Assembly (NCBI GenBank): GCA_947442095.1
Contig: CANEVG010000043.1
Location: 1-14,144, forward strand
DNA length: 14,144 nt
Direction of reading: 5' to 3'
Origin: Sphingomonadaceae bacterium
GTDB taxonomy: Bacteria > Pseudomonadota > Alphaproteobacteria > Sphingomonadales > Sphingomonadaceae
A model generated the notes under the pieces. That model had not been told where the DNA came from and did no database searches. It saw nothing but the letters and a program-made list of their open reading frames with translations. Both the position numbers and the translations under genes were made by a program. Below, one piece after another: positions 6,628-13,110 of the stretch (within the stretch, counting starts at the first letter, position 1; every line of letters starts with the position of its first letter).

Positions 6628-7781
6628 GGCACACACTCCATGGTTTCACGCGCCCGGATGCGAGCCTCCCGGTCCACTGCGATCACTTCGTCAAGCGAAG
6701 CAGGTGGCTTTGGCAGGCCGCGCGCCAGTACAGATTCTGCGCATGACACGATGCGGGTGAACCCGATCTGACCAGCGAGGAAGGCGGCAACGGCAATTTC
6801 GTTCGCCGCATTGAGCACCGCGGGTGCCGCGCCGCCCGCAATCACGGCCTCACGCGCAACGCGTGTCGCGGGAAAGCGTTCCTCGTCGGGCTTGAAGAAG
6901 CTGAGGCTACCGATGGCCGCCAGATCGAGCGGCGCACAAGGTGTATCCATGCGCGCGGGCCACGCCAGCGCCGAGGCGATCGGCACGCGCATGTCGGACG
7001 GGCCGAGCTGCGCCAGCGTCGAGCCATCGCAGTACTCGACCATCGAATGCACGATCGACTGGGGATGCAGCACAATGCGCAGCTTTTCCACGCCGACGGG
7101 GAAAAGGTGATAGGCCTCGATGAATTCGAGCCCCTTGTTCATCATCGTTGCCGAATCGACGCTGATCTTGGCGCCCATCGACCAGGTGGGATGCTTGACC
7201 GCTTCGGCAGGCGTTGCGCGGTGGAGGCGTTCCATCTCCCATTCGCGGAACGGGCCGCCGCTCGCAGTCAGCGTAATCGCGTGGACATGCGCGGGATCGT
7301 TTCCGGCAAGGCACTGGAAGATTGCGTTGTGCTCGCTATCCACCGGCAGCAGCGTCGCGCCGGTGCGCGCGACCGCAGCGGTCATCACCTCTCCGGCCGA
7401 AACCAGAGCTTCCTTGTTGGCAAGCGCCACGACCTTGCCGCATTCAATTGCGGCCATGGTGGGCGCAAGGCCCGCACAGCCGACAATCGCCGCCATTGTG
7501 ATATCCGCCCCGCGAGCGCCCGCCTCGATCACCGCCGCCTCGCCGCCCGCCGCAGCAATGCCGCTGCCGTAGAGGGCCGCGCGCAGTTCGGGCAGACTTG
7601 CCTCGTCGGCGACGACCGCAATCTCCGCGCCAAATTCTCGGGCGAGCGCGGCGAGTTCGGCGGCGCTGTTGTTGGCCGTGAGCGCGATAACCCGAAAAAC
7701 ATCCGGGTTGCGGCGCACCAAATCGAGCGTGGATGCGCCAACCGAGCCGGTTGCGCCAAGTATCGTTATCGTCCGGCTCAT
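6624..7781 (-). CDS. dxr: 1-deoxy-D-xylulose 5-phosphate reductoisomerase
   Basis: Dxr (IspC) rearranges and reduces 1-deoxyxylulose 5-phosphate to 2-C-methyl-D-erythritol 4-phosphate with NADPH. This is the committed step of the non-mevalonate isoprenoid pathway. The 385-residue protein has the NADPH-binding loop GATGSVG (9-15) and LANKEALVSAG (120-130). It also has the metal site DSEHNAIFQ (Asp148, Glu150) with MNKGLEFIEA (Glu219 as third ligand). The substrate- and phosphate-binding parts follow (TASGGPFRE, SVDSATMMNKG, HPQSIVHSMVEY), and the C-terminal helical domain is intact. Its ATG overlaps the cdsA stop (ATGA), and it overlaps the start of rseP. A GGAGGAG lies about ten bases before the start. 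The product feeds UppS two genes upstream. Confidence 0.97.
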   Translation of the reverse strand: MSRTITILGATGSVGASTLDLVRRNPDVFRVIALTANNSAAELAALAREFGAEIAVVADEASLPELRAALYGSGIAAAGGEAAVIEAGARGADITMAAIVGCAGLAPTMAAIECGKVVALANKEALVSAGEVMTAAVARTGATLLPVDSEHNAIFQCLAGNDPAHVHAITLTASGGPFREWEMERLHRATPAEAVKHPTWSMGAKISVDSATMMNKGLEFIEAYHLFPVGVEKLRIVLHPQSIVHSMVEYCDGSTLAQLGPSDMRVPIASALAWPARMDTPCAPLDLAAIGSLSFFKPDEERFPATRVAREAVIAGGAAPAVLNAANEIAVAAFLAGQIGFTRIVSCAESVLARGLPKPPASLDEVIAVDREARIRARETMECVP

Positions 7782-8524
7782 GCGCCGCCTGCTCCTCCGC
7801 CAGCCGCCCAGGCCGTTCCTGCAATGATCGCCACGGGGAGCAATCCGTCAACCCGGTCGAACAGTCCCCCGTGACCGGGGATTAGCCGCGAGCTGTCCTT
7901 TACCCCGGCCCGGCGCTTTAGCCAGCTTTCATAGAAATCCCCCGCCTGCGCCGCAATGGCCAGCCCGGCGCCGATCAGCGCCGCCATGCCGAGATGCGTG
8001 GTGCGCAGCGCCTCAGTCACGCTGGGGCCGGTGGGCGACATGCCGGAGATGAGATAGCCGCCCGCAAACGCCGCGAAAGTGGTCCACAGCGCGGCAGCGG
8101 CCATGCCGCCCGCAAGGCCCGACCAAGTCTTCGACGGGCTGATGCTGGGCGCGATCTTGGGTCCGCCAACAGCGCGACCCGCGAAATAGGCGCCGGTATC
8201 GGTGCAAATCACCACACCCAGCACCCCGACGAGCATCGCCACCGGCATCACAATCAGCGCCAGGGATGCCCAGCCGATGTAGAACGCGCCCGTGACCATC
8301 GCCGTCACCACGCGCGCCGGATCAGGCGCGATCTTCACCGCCAGCGCGGCATATTCGGCAAAAACGCCAAGCCCGACGATCGCGATGAAACCCTTGAGCA
8401 CCATGCCGCCCTGCCAGACGGCGAAACCCGCCAGCGCCAGCATGACAATGGCCGAAATCACACGAACGCGCAAATCACTGGATGCCGCTGGTGCGGAGAC
8501 CGGCGCAGCTGGCGCTGCACTCAT
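7778..8524 (-). CDS. cdsA: Phosphatidate cytidylyltransferase
   Basis: CdsA joins CTP and phosphatidic acid to make CDP-diacylglycerol in the inner membrane. This is the precursor of all phospholipids and the substrate of the PssA encoded near the right edge. The 248-residue protein is mostly hydrophobic helices. Near its C-terminus it has the family signature, with SWLKRRAGVKDSS followed by LIPGHGGLFDRVD, which carries the metal-binding Lys-Asp and Asp-Arg-x-Asp residues. DTGAYFAGR in the middle is also typical. The start at 8524 is seven bases after the uppS stop. An alternative ATG at 8545 would overlap uppS and add seven residues. Neither has a strong ribosome-binding site, so translation probably depends on uppS through a small hairpin at the junction. 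It overlaps dxr by four bases. Confidence 0.93.
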   Translation of the reverse strand: MSAAPAAPVSAPAASSDLRVRVISAIVMLALAGFAVWQGGMVLKGFIAIVGLGVFAEYAALAVKIAPDPARVVTAMVTGAFYIGWASLALIVMPVAMLVGVLGVVICTDTGAYFAGRAVGGPKIAPSISPSKTWSGLAGGMAAAALWTTFAAFAGGYLISGMSPTGPSVTEALRTTHLGMAALIGAGLAIAAQAGDFYESWLKRRAGVKDSSRLIPGHGGLFDRVDGLLPVAIIAGTAWAAGGGAGGA

Positions 8525-8526
8525 CA

Positions 8527-8542
8527 GGGGATCAACGTCCCC
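8527..8542 (-). promoter_or_regulatory. Hairpin at the uppS-cdsA junction
   Basis: On the minus strand GGGGA and TCCCC pair around a six-base loop that contains the uppS stop codon, and the stem ends two bases before the cdsA ATG. A ribosome finishing uppS would melt it and could restart on cdsA. The pairing is seen; the coupling role is inferred. Confidence 0.35.
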
Positions 8543-9269
8543 CATAGCGCCGCTCGCGCGTGGCGAAGTGGTCCAGCGCCTCGCGCAAGTGGCCGGGCGT
8601 GAAATCGGGCCACAGCACATCGGTGAACCACATTTCGGCATAGGCGGCCTGCCACAGCAGGAAATTCGAGAGCCGCACTTCGCCCGAAGTGCGAATCAGG
8701 AGATCGAGCGGTGGCAGATCGGCCGTATCCAGCTCGGCCTCGATTCCTGCGACCGTCACCTCACCCTTGGCTGCAGCAGCGGCAGCGGCGCGGGCGATCT
8801 CCTGCTGCGAGCCATAATTGAGTGCAATGGCCAATGTGGTGCGGTGGTTGTGCTCGGTACGCGCCAGCGCGTCGTCGATAAGGCCGACGATATCGGCTGG
8901 CAGAACGCGGTAGTTGCCGATAACCTTGAGCCGAACGTCGTTGGCGGCAAATTCGTCAACATCACTGCGGATAAAGGCGCGCAGTAGGCCCATGAGATCG
9001 GAAATCTCGTCTTCCGGTCGCTTCCAGTTTTCGGAGGAAAAAGCATAGAGCGTGAGCGCCTCCAGCCCCATGTGGCGCGCCGCACGCACCACTTCACGCA
9101 CCGCATCGACCCCGCGCTTATGCCCCACGGCGCGCGGCAGCAGCCGCGTCTTCGCCCAGCGGCCATTGCCATCCATGATGATGGCCACGTGGCGCGCAGG
9201 CCCGGAAATGCCCCCGGCGGGTTGGCCGGACGCAGCACCGTTCGGGTTTGGCGCCGCTGCTGCGTTCAC
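8532..9269 (-). CDS. uppS: Undecaprenyl diphosphate synthase (cis-prenyltransferase)
   Basis: UppS adds isopentenyl units to farnesyl diphosphate in cis to make C55 undecaprenyl diphosphate, the lipid carrier for peptidoglycan and surface glycans. The 245-residue protein has the catalytic motif AIIMDGNGRWAK (Asp33 is the key residue), the GHKRGVDAVREVV helix, YAFSSENWKRP, and the C-terminal LLIRTSGEVRLSNFLLWQ and WPDF motifs. The first 25 residues are a loose Ala/Pro/Gly extension. The start is GTG at 9269, which overlaps the frr stop as GTGA. There is no clear ribosome-binding site of its own, so translation is probably coupled to frr. The substrate comes from the pathway that Dxr begins, two genes downstream. 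Confidence 0.96.
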   Translation of the reverse strand: MNAAAAPNPNGAASGQPAGGISGPARHVAIIMDGNGRWAKTRLLPRAVGHKRGVDAVREVVRAARHMGLEALTLYAFSSENWKRPEDEISDLMGLLRAFIRSDVDEFAANDVRLKVIGNYRVLPADIVGLIDDALARTEHNHRTTLAIALNYGSQQEIARAAAAAAAKGEVTVAGIEAELDTADLPPLDLLIRTSGEVRLSNFLLWQAAYAEMWFTDVLWPDFTPGHLREALDHFATRERRYGGR

Positions 9270-9823
9270 TTGCCGAGGATTTCCTTTTCCTTCTGCGCCG
9301 TCACATCGTCCGCCGCCTTGATCTGCTCGTCGGTCAGCTTCTGCAGCTCGGTTTCGAGCCGCTTACGCTCGTCCTCGGAGATTTCCTTCTTGTTCTCGTC
9401 GGCCTTCAGCGCATCCATGCCATCTCGCCGCACGTTGCGAATGGCAATCTTAGCCTTTTCAGAGTATTGCGAGGCGAGTTTCGCAAGTTCTTTGCGGCGA
9501 TCCTCGGTGAGATCCGGGATCGGCAGCCGCAGCGTGTTGCCATCGTTGATCGGGTTGAGCCCGAGACCTGCCGAACGGATCGCCTTCTCAACTGGCCCGA
9601 TATTCGACTTGTCCCAAACCTGCACTGTGAGCATGCGCGGCTCGGGCGCGGAAATCGTCGCGACCTGATTGAGCGGAGTGTTGGACCCGTAGACCGTGAC
9701 CATGACCGGCTCAAGCAGCGCGGTGTTTGCCCGGCCCGTGCGCAAGCCCGAAAGATCACCCTTTAGCGACTCGACTGCGCCCTTCATACGCCGTTCAAGA
9801 TCCGCCTTGTCGAACTTTGCCAT
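9266..9823 (-). CDS. frr: Ribosome recycling factor
   Basis: RRF splits the post-termination ribosome together with EF-G so that the subunits can be reused. The 185-residue length is exactly typical. The sequence has the family landmarks: SGLRTGRANTALLEPV, WDKSNIGPVEKAI, GLNPINDGNTLRLPIP, LTEDRRKELAK and NVRRDGMD, then a long charged helix that completes the three-helix bundle. The start is ATG at 9823, three bases after the pyrH stop. A good AAGGAAG ribosome-binding site lies inside the last codons of pyrH. It is the second gene of the pyrH-rseP run and overlaps uppS by four bases. Confidence 0.98.
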   Translation of the reverse strand: MAKFDKADLERRMKGAVESLKGDLSGLRTGRANTALLEPVMVTVYGSNTPLNQVATISAPEPRMLTVQVWDKSNIGPVEKAIRSAGLGLNPINDGNTLRLPIPDLTEDRRKELAKLASQYSEKAKIAIRNVRRDGMDALKADENKKEISEDERKRLETELQKLTDEQIKAADDVTAQKEKEILGK

Positions 9824-9826
9824 AAG

Positions 9827-10549
9827 TCAGGCTTCCTTCTGGACGATGGTTTGGGTGCCCTCACCCGCCAGCACGCGGGCAAGATTGCCCCGTTCGCGGA
9901 TCGAAAACACGATGATCGGAATCGCATTGTCGCGGCACAGCGCAACGGCGGATGCGTCCATGACCTTGAGATTGTCGGCCAGCACCGTGTCATAATCAAC
10001 GGTGACATAGCGCTTGGCATCGGGATTCTTCTTGGGATCATCGTCATAGACCCCGTCGACGCTGGTGCCCTTGAGCAGCGCATCGCATTTCATCTCGGCC
10101 GCACGCAGCGCCGCGCCAGAATCGGTGGTGAAATAAGGGGCGCCCACGCCCGCGGCAAAGATCACCACTCGGCCCTTCTGCAGATGGCGCTCGGCGCGGC
10201 GGCGGATAACCGGCTCGCAGACTTCGTCCATCTGGATGGCAGATTGCACGCGGGTTTCGACGCCGATCTTTTCCAGCGCGCTCTGCATGGCCAGCGCGTT
10301 CATAATCGTAGCGAGCATGCCCATGTAGTCCGCCTGGGCGCGGTCCATGCCTTTGGCAGCGCCAGCCATGCCGCGAAAGATATTGCCGCCGCCGATGACG
10401 AGGCACAGCTCCAGCCCGGTTTCCTTGGCCGCCTTGAGTTCCTCGGCCATCTGCCCGACGAAATCGGTATCGATGCCGAAAGGCTGGCTGCCCATCAGCA
10501 CTTCGCCCGAAAGCTTGAGAAGGACTCGCTTGATCGGGGGAAGGCTCAT
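9827..10549 (-). CDS. pyrH: Uridylate kinase (UMP kinase)
   Basis: PyrH phosphorylates UMP to UDP with ATP, supplying UTP and CTP for RNA and for the nucleotide-sugars and CDP-lipids used by neighbouring genes. The 240-residue protein is an amino-acid-kinase-fold enzyme, usually hexameric and regulated by GTP and UTP. Visible motifs are KLSGE (12-16), GGGNIFRG (53-60), DYMGMLATIMNALAMQ, a phosphate/UMP-binding FAAGVGAPYFTTDSGAALRA, and KGTSVDGVYDDDP. It is the first gene of the packed pyrH-frr-uppS-cdsA-dxr-rseP run. A promoter lies 36-63 bases upstream of its ATG (10549). The ribosome-binding site is weak. Confidence 0.97.
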   Translation of the reverse strand: MSLPPIKRVLLKLSGEVLMGSQPFGIDTDFVGQMAEELKAAKETGLELCLVIGGGNIFRGMAGAAKGMDRAQADYMGMLATIMNALAMQSALEKIGVETRVQSAIQMDEVCEPVIRRRAERHLQKGRVVIFAAGVGAPYFTTDSGAALRAAEMKCDALLKGTSVDGVYDDDPKKNPDAKRYVTVDYDTVLADNLKVMDASAVALCRDNAIPIIVFSIRERGNLARVLAGEGTQTIVQKEA

Positions 10550-10584
10550 CGTTCGATGGAACTCGTCATTGGGAAAGCGCCGCT

Positions 10585-10612
10585 CTTATACGCGAGGGGC
10601 GGCGCGTGCCAA
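10585..10612 (-). promoter_or_regulatory. Promoter of the pyrH-rseP run
   Basis: On the minus strand TTGGCA (10607-10612) and TATAAG (10585-10590) are separated by 16 bases. Each differs from the housekeeping consensus by one base. The expected start lies about 28 bases before the pyrH ATG. It follows the hairpin that probably ends tsf transcripts, and it is the clearest promoter in the window. Confidence 0.65.
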
Positions 10613-10673
10613 GGGCGCGATCAGGATTGTACGGGCGTTAGCGGGGCGCGAACGCCGCCTGCGATGCCGCAAT

Positions 10674-10700
10674 GGCGTCCCCGCACCAAACGGGGACGCC
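10674..10700 (-). terminator. Strong hairpin after tsf, without a T run
   Basis: A perfect ten-base-pair stem (GGCGTCCCCG / CGGGGACGCC) with a seven-base loop lies 15 bases past the tsf stop. Neither strand has a following T run. It probably ends or protects the rpsB-tsf mRNA by its stability alone or with help from Rho. The stem is certain, but the terminator role is inferred from its position between two transcription units. Confidence 0.55.
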
Positions 10701-10715
10701 CTTGATGCAAAAGGT

Positions 10716-11642
10716 TTACTTAATACCGGCTGCCGCAGCCACTTCGGCGGCAAAGTCGGTCGCTTCTTTCTCGATGCCTTCACCGAGCTGAAAACGGACA
10801 TAGTCAGTCAATGTAATCTTAGCGCCTGCGGCCTTGCCGGCGGCCTCGACGACCTGCGCGATGGGGGTCTTGTTGTCCATGACGAAGACCTGGCTGAGCA
10901 GCGCGTTGTCCTTGGCGAACTTGGCAATCGCACCGTCGACCATCTTGGCCTGCACTTCGGCGGGCTTGCCGCTCTCGGCTGCCTTCTCAGCCGCGATCTT
11001 GCGCTCGCGGGCGATCATCTCGGGATCGAGGCCCTCAGCGCTCAGCGCCTGCGGGAAGGCCGCCGCAATGTGCATCGCGATCTGCTTGCCCAGCGGCTCG
11101 AGTACGTCGGCAGCGGCTTCGGATTCCAGCGCGACGAGCACGCCGATCTTGCCGAGGTTCGGCGCGGCGGCGTTGTGCATGTAGGGCACGACCAGACCGC
11201 TCGAAACCGAGACGGTCTTCATGCGGCGAACCTGCTGGTTCTCACCAATGGTGGCGACGTTGTTGGTCAGCTTGTCGGCAACCGTGCCGCCGTCGGGATA
11301 GGCAGCCGACTTGAGCGCCTCGACCTCGTCAGCCGCAAGGCCGAGCGCAACCATGGTGGTCTTGCGGACGAAATCCTGGAACTGATCGTTCTTGGCGACG
11401 AAATCGGTCTCGGAGTTGACTTCGACGGCGACACCGCGGGTGCCCGCAACCGCCACGCCAACAAGGCCTTCGGCTGCGGTGCGGCTCGACTTCTTGGCGA
11501 CAGCGGCAAGGCCCTTGGCGCGCAGCACGTCGACTGCCGCTTCGATATCGCCGCCCGTCTCGTCGAGCACCTTCTTGCAATCCATCATGCCAGCGCCAGT
11601 GCGCTCGCGCAGGTTCTTCACGTCAGCGGCGGTAAAAGCCAT
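10716..11642 (-). CDS. tsf: Translation elongation factor Ts
   Basis: EF-Ts expels GDP from EF-Tu so that EF-Tu can reload with GTP and aminoacyl-tRNA. The 308-residue protein has the expected order: an N-terminal UBA-like domain (AFTAADVKNLRERTGAGMMD, with MMDCKKVLDE), the EF-Tu-contacting TDFVAKN motif (79-85), a core with IGVLVALES and IAMHIAAAFP, and a dimerisation/C-terminal part ending FQLGEGIEKEATDFA. The start is ATG at 11642 because AGAGGA lies eight bases before it. An ATG at 11651 touches that same element and is a poorer choice. It follows rpsB after a 166-base spacer with a large hairpin and ends at another strong hairpin. Confidence 0.97.
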   Translation of the reverse strand: MAFTAADVKNLRERTGAGMMDCKKVLDETGGDIEAAVDVLRAKGLAAVAKKSSRTAAEGLVGVAVAGTRGVAVEVNSETDFVAKNDQFQDFVRKTTMVALGLAADEVEALKSAAYPDGGTVADKLTNNVATIGENQQVRRMKTVSVSSGLVVPYMHNAAAPNLGKIGVLVALESEAAADVLEPLGKQIAMHIAAAFPQALSAEGLDPEMIARERKIAAEKAAESGKPAEVQAKMVDGAIAKFAKDNALLSQVFVMDNKTPIAQVVEAAGKAAGAKITLTDYVRFQLGEGIEKEATDFAAEVAAAAGIK

Positions 11643-11808
11643 TGCGCTCATCCTCTTTTCTGAAACAGGGCGGTTCTTGAACCGGAACTGGCCCGCAGCC
11701 CTGTGCAATCAAAGCACGTGCTGCGGGCCCTATTGGCAATTCAGGACAGTTCGGTGACGATACCGTGCGGGAGCGGACCCCCGGGGCAGCTCGCCGCCGC
11801 CTGCCGGA
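11643..11808 (-). promoter_or_regulatory. rpsB-tsf intergenic spacer with a two-tier hairpin
   Basis: The main element is a perfect ten-base-pair stem GGCCCGCAGC / GCTGCGGGCC (11690-11729). It encloses a second stem GTGC / GCAC with a seven-base loop (11703-11717). A smaller dyad CGGTTC-TT-GAACCG lies at 11671-11684, about 30 bases before tsf. A GGCAG / CTGCC hairpin sits directly after the rpsB stop (11785-11805). None is followed by a T run on the minus strand, so they look more like mRNA-processing, stabilising or partial-attenuation elements than terminators. The stems are seen; their role is inferred. Confidence 0.5.
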
Positions 11809-12582
11809 TCAGGCCTCGGTGGGCTCGGCCACTTCGATCGCGTCTTCGGCGATCGGTTCGGCCATTGCACCCAGATCCGCGCCCGAAGCGATGGCGGCAT
11901 CGCGGCCGCCGCGCGTGGCGGCTGCAGCAATGGCTTCGCAATAGAGGCGGATCGCGCGGCTGGCGTCGTCGTTCGCCGGAACCGGGAACGCGATGCCATC
12001 GGGGGAGACGTTCGAGTCGAGGATCGCCACGACCGGAATGCCCAGAACGTTGGCTTCCTTTATCGCCAGCTCTTCCTTGTTGGCGTCGATCACGAACATC
12101 ACGTCGGGAATACCGCCCATGTCGCGGATGCCGCCGAGCGACAGCTCGAACTTGTCGCGCTCACGCGTCAGCTGGAGCACTTCCTTCTTGGTCAGACCCG
12201 CAGTGTCGCCCGAAAGCTGCTCTTCCAGCGCCTTGAAGCGCTTGATCGAACCCGAAATAGTTTTCCAGTTGGTTAGCATGCCGCCCAGCCAGCGATGGTT
12301 GACATAATGCTGGCCCGAAGCGCGTGCGGCTTGGGCAATCGGCTCCTGCGCCTGGCGCTTGGTGCCCACGAACAACACCTTGCCGCCGCCCTGCACCGTG
12401 GCGGAGACGAACTCGAGCGCGCGCGCGAACAGCGGCACGGTCTGCGAAAGATCGAGGATGTGGATACCATTGCGCGCGCCGAAGATGTAAGGCTTCATGC
12501 GCGGGTTCCACCGGTGGGTCTGGTGGCCAAAGTGTGCGCCAGCTTCAATAAGCTGCGACATGGTGACGACGGGAGCCGCCAT
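11809..12582 (-). CDS. rpsB: 30S ribosomal protein S2 (uS2)
   Basis: S2 joins the small subunit late in its assembly and is needed, with S1, for mRNA binding. The 257-residue protein has the family landmarks: LIEAGAHFGHQTHRWNPRM near the N-terminus, PYIFGARNGIHILDL, VLFVGTKRQAQEPI, HYVNHRWLGGMLTNW, LGGIRDMGGIPDVMFVID and GIPVVAILDSNVSPD. It ends with an acidic, alanine-rich tail after residue 230, which is common in alphaproteobacterial S2. The start is ATG at 12582, with AAGGA seven bases upstream. Longer readings from upstream are not needed. The gene is preceded by a long folded leader (see that entry) and followed by tsf, the usual pair. Confidence 0.98.
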   Translation of the reverse strand: MAAPVVTMSQLIEAGAHFGHQTHRWNPRMKPYIFGARNGIHILDLSQTVPLFARALEFVSATVQGGGKVLFVGTKRQAQEPIAQAARASGQHYVNHRWLGGMLTNWKTISGSIKRFKALEEQLSGDTAGLTKKEVLQLTRERDKFELSLGGIRDMGGIPDVMFVIDANKEELAIKEANVLGIPVVAILDSNVSPDGIAFPVPANDDASRAIRLYCEAIAAAATRGGRDAAIASGADLGAMAEPIAEDAIEVAEPTEA

Positions 12583-12797
12583 AGTACGTTCCTTTCCGGT
12601 TGAGCCTCTGGAATGCAGGAACCGCTTGCGGAAAGACCCGACTGCAGCACCGGTGGTTGCGCATTCCATGTGGATTTGCTCTTCCGCAGGCCTGACACCA
12701 TGTCCGACTCGCGTTGAAGCTGCGTGGCCGTTAGCCGCACAATGGCTCACCGTCCAGAGCCATTTGCGATCGCATTAAGCCGCATCGCGGCCACGCA
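12583..12797 (-). promoter_or_regulatory. Structured rpsB leader, candidate S2 autoregulatory RNA
   Basis: Two modules are visible on the minus strand. The upstream one (12721-12797) is closed by a perfect ten-base-pair helix TGCGTGGCCG / CGGCCACGCA and contains an inner hairpin AATGGCTC-N8-GAGCCATT, extended by GCA / TGC across one bulged base. The module next to the gene contains TGCGGAA (12682-12688), TGGAATGC (12661-12668), TTCCGCA (12627-12633) and GCATTCCA (12609-12616), in an A-B-A'-B' order that allows a pseudoknot or a switch. It also has the palindrome CACCGGTG and an anti-Shine-Dalgarno GTTCCT (12617-12622) that can pair with AGGAAC at 12588-12593. Control of rpsB by its own product through a leader is known in gammaproteobacteria. 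Confidence 0.55.
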
Positions 12798-12880
12798 ATC
12801 CGCTCTATGTCCAATAATTATTACGTTTAGTGGAACTTGCAGTGCGCCGTTGCGCGTGCATCCGATCCCGGTGGGTTCAA

Positions 12881-12902
12881 CTTGCATGCTGTGCTTGCAT
12901 GC
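12881..12902. repeat. Direct repeat CTTGCATGC, two copies
   Basis: Identical nine-base copies at 12881-12889 and 12894-12902 are 13 bases apart start to start, and each contains the palindrome GCATGC. A related CTTGCA lies at 12836-12841. The layout resembles a tandem operator, but no protein can be assigned to it. Confidence 0.4.
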
Positions 12903-13076
12903 GGCTCATCGAATGGTGGTTGGTCAGGCATTTCTTGCCGCAGTTCGTCGGTACAATGAACGGGCGCGCCGGTATCCGCGTCCCCGGAGCATTCCCAAAG
13001 GAACACCCCAGCGCACGCACCTCTCCGGCGGATCAATGCCGAGCCAATCATGGCGGCAGACTGAACCCGGAAATAT

Positions 13077-13110
13077 TATGCCTGAAAAGGCATACTTTGT
13101 AAGTATATAC
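13077..13110. promoter_or_regulatory. Cluster of perfect dyads with possible divergent promoters
   Basis: Three overlapping perfect dyads follow one another: TATGCCT-GAAA-AGGCATA (13077-13094), ATACTT-TGT-AAGTAT (13092-13106) and GTATATAC (13103-13110). On the minus strand CTTACA and CATAAT, 17 bases apart, resemble a promoter aimed at rpsB. On the plus strand CTGAAA and TATATA, 16 bases apart, resemble one aimed away from it. The dyads are certain, their role is not. Confidence 0.4.

Noticed and set aside
7047..7874. Plus-strand open frame of 275 codons
   Set aside because: It is antisense to dxr and the end of cdsA, whose motifs are complete. The product has a His/Arg-rich shadow composition.
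10347..11663. Plus-strand open frame of 438 codons
   Set aside because: It is antisense to pyrH and tsf, has no recognisable motif, and crosses the pyrH promoter and the tsf hairpin. It is a shadow of the real genes.
12583..12750. Extended N-terminus of S2 from a start at 12750
   Set aside because: The added 56 residues are not S2-like, they would cover the structured leader, and the ATG at 12582 has a proper ribosome-binding site.
12830..13102. Plus-strand 90-codon frame with several cysteines in the rpsB upstream gap
   Set aside because: It has no clear ribosome-binding site, no membrane or domain pattern, and it crosses the direct repeats and dyads. Cysteines spaced by Ala or Met in a GC-rich frame do not form a known metal motif.
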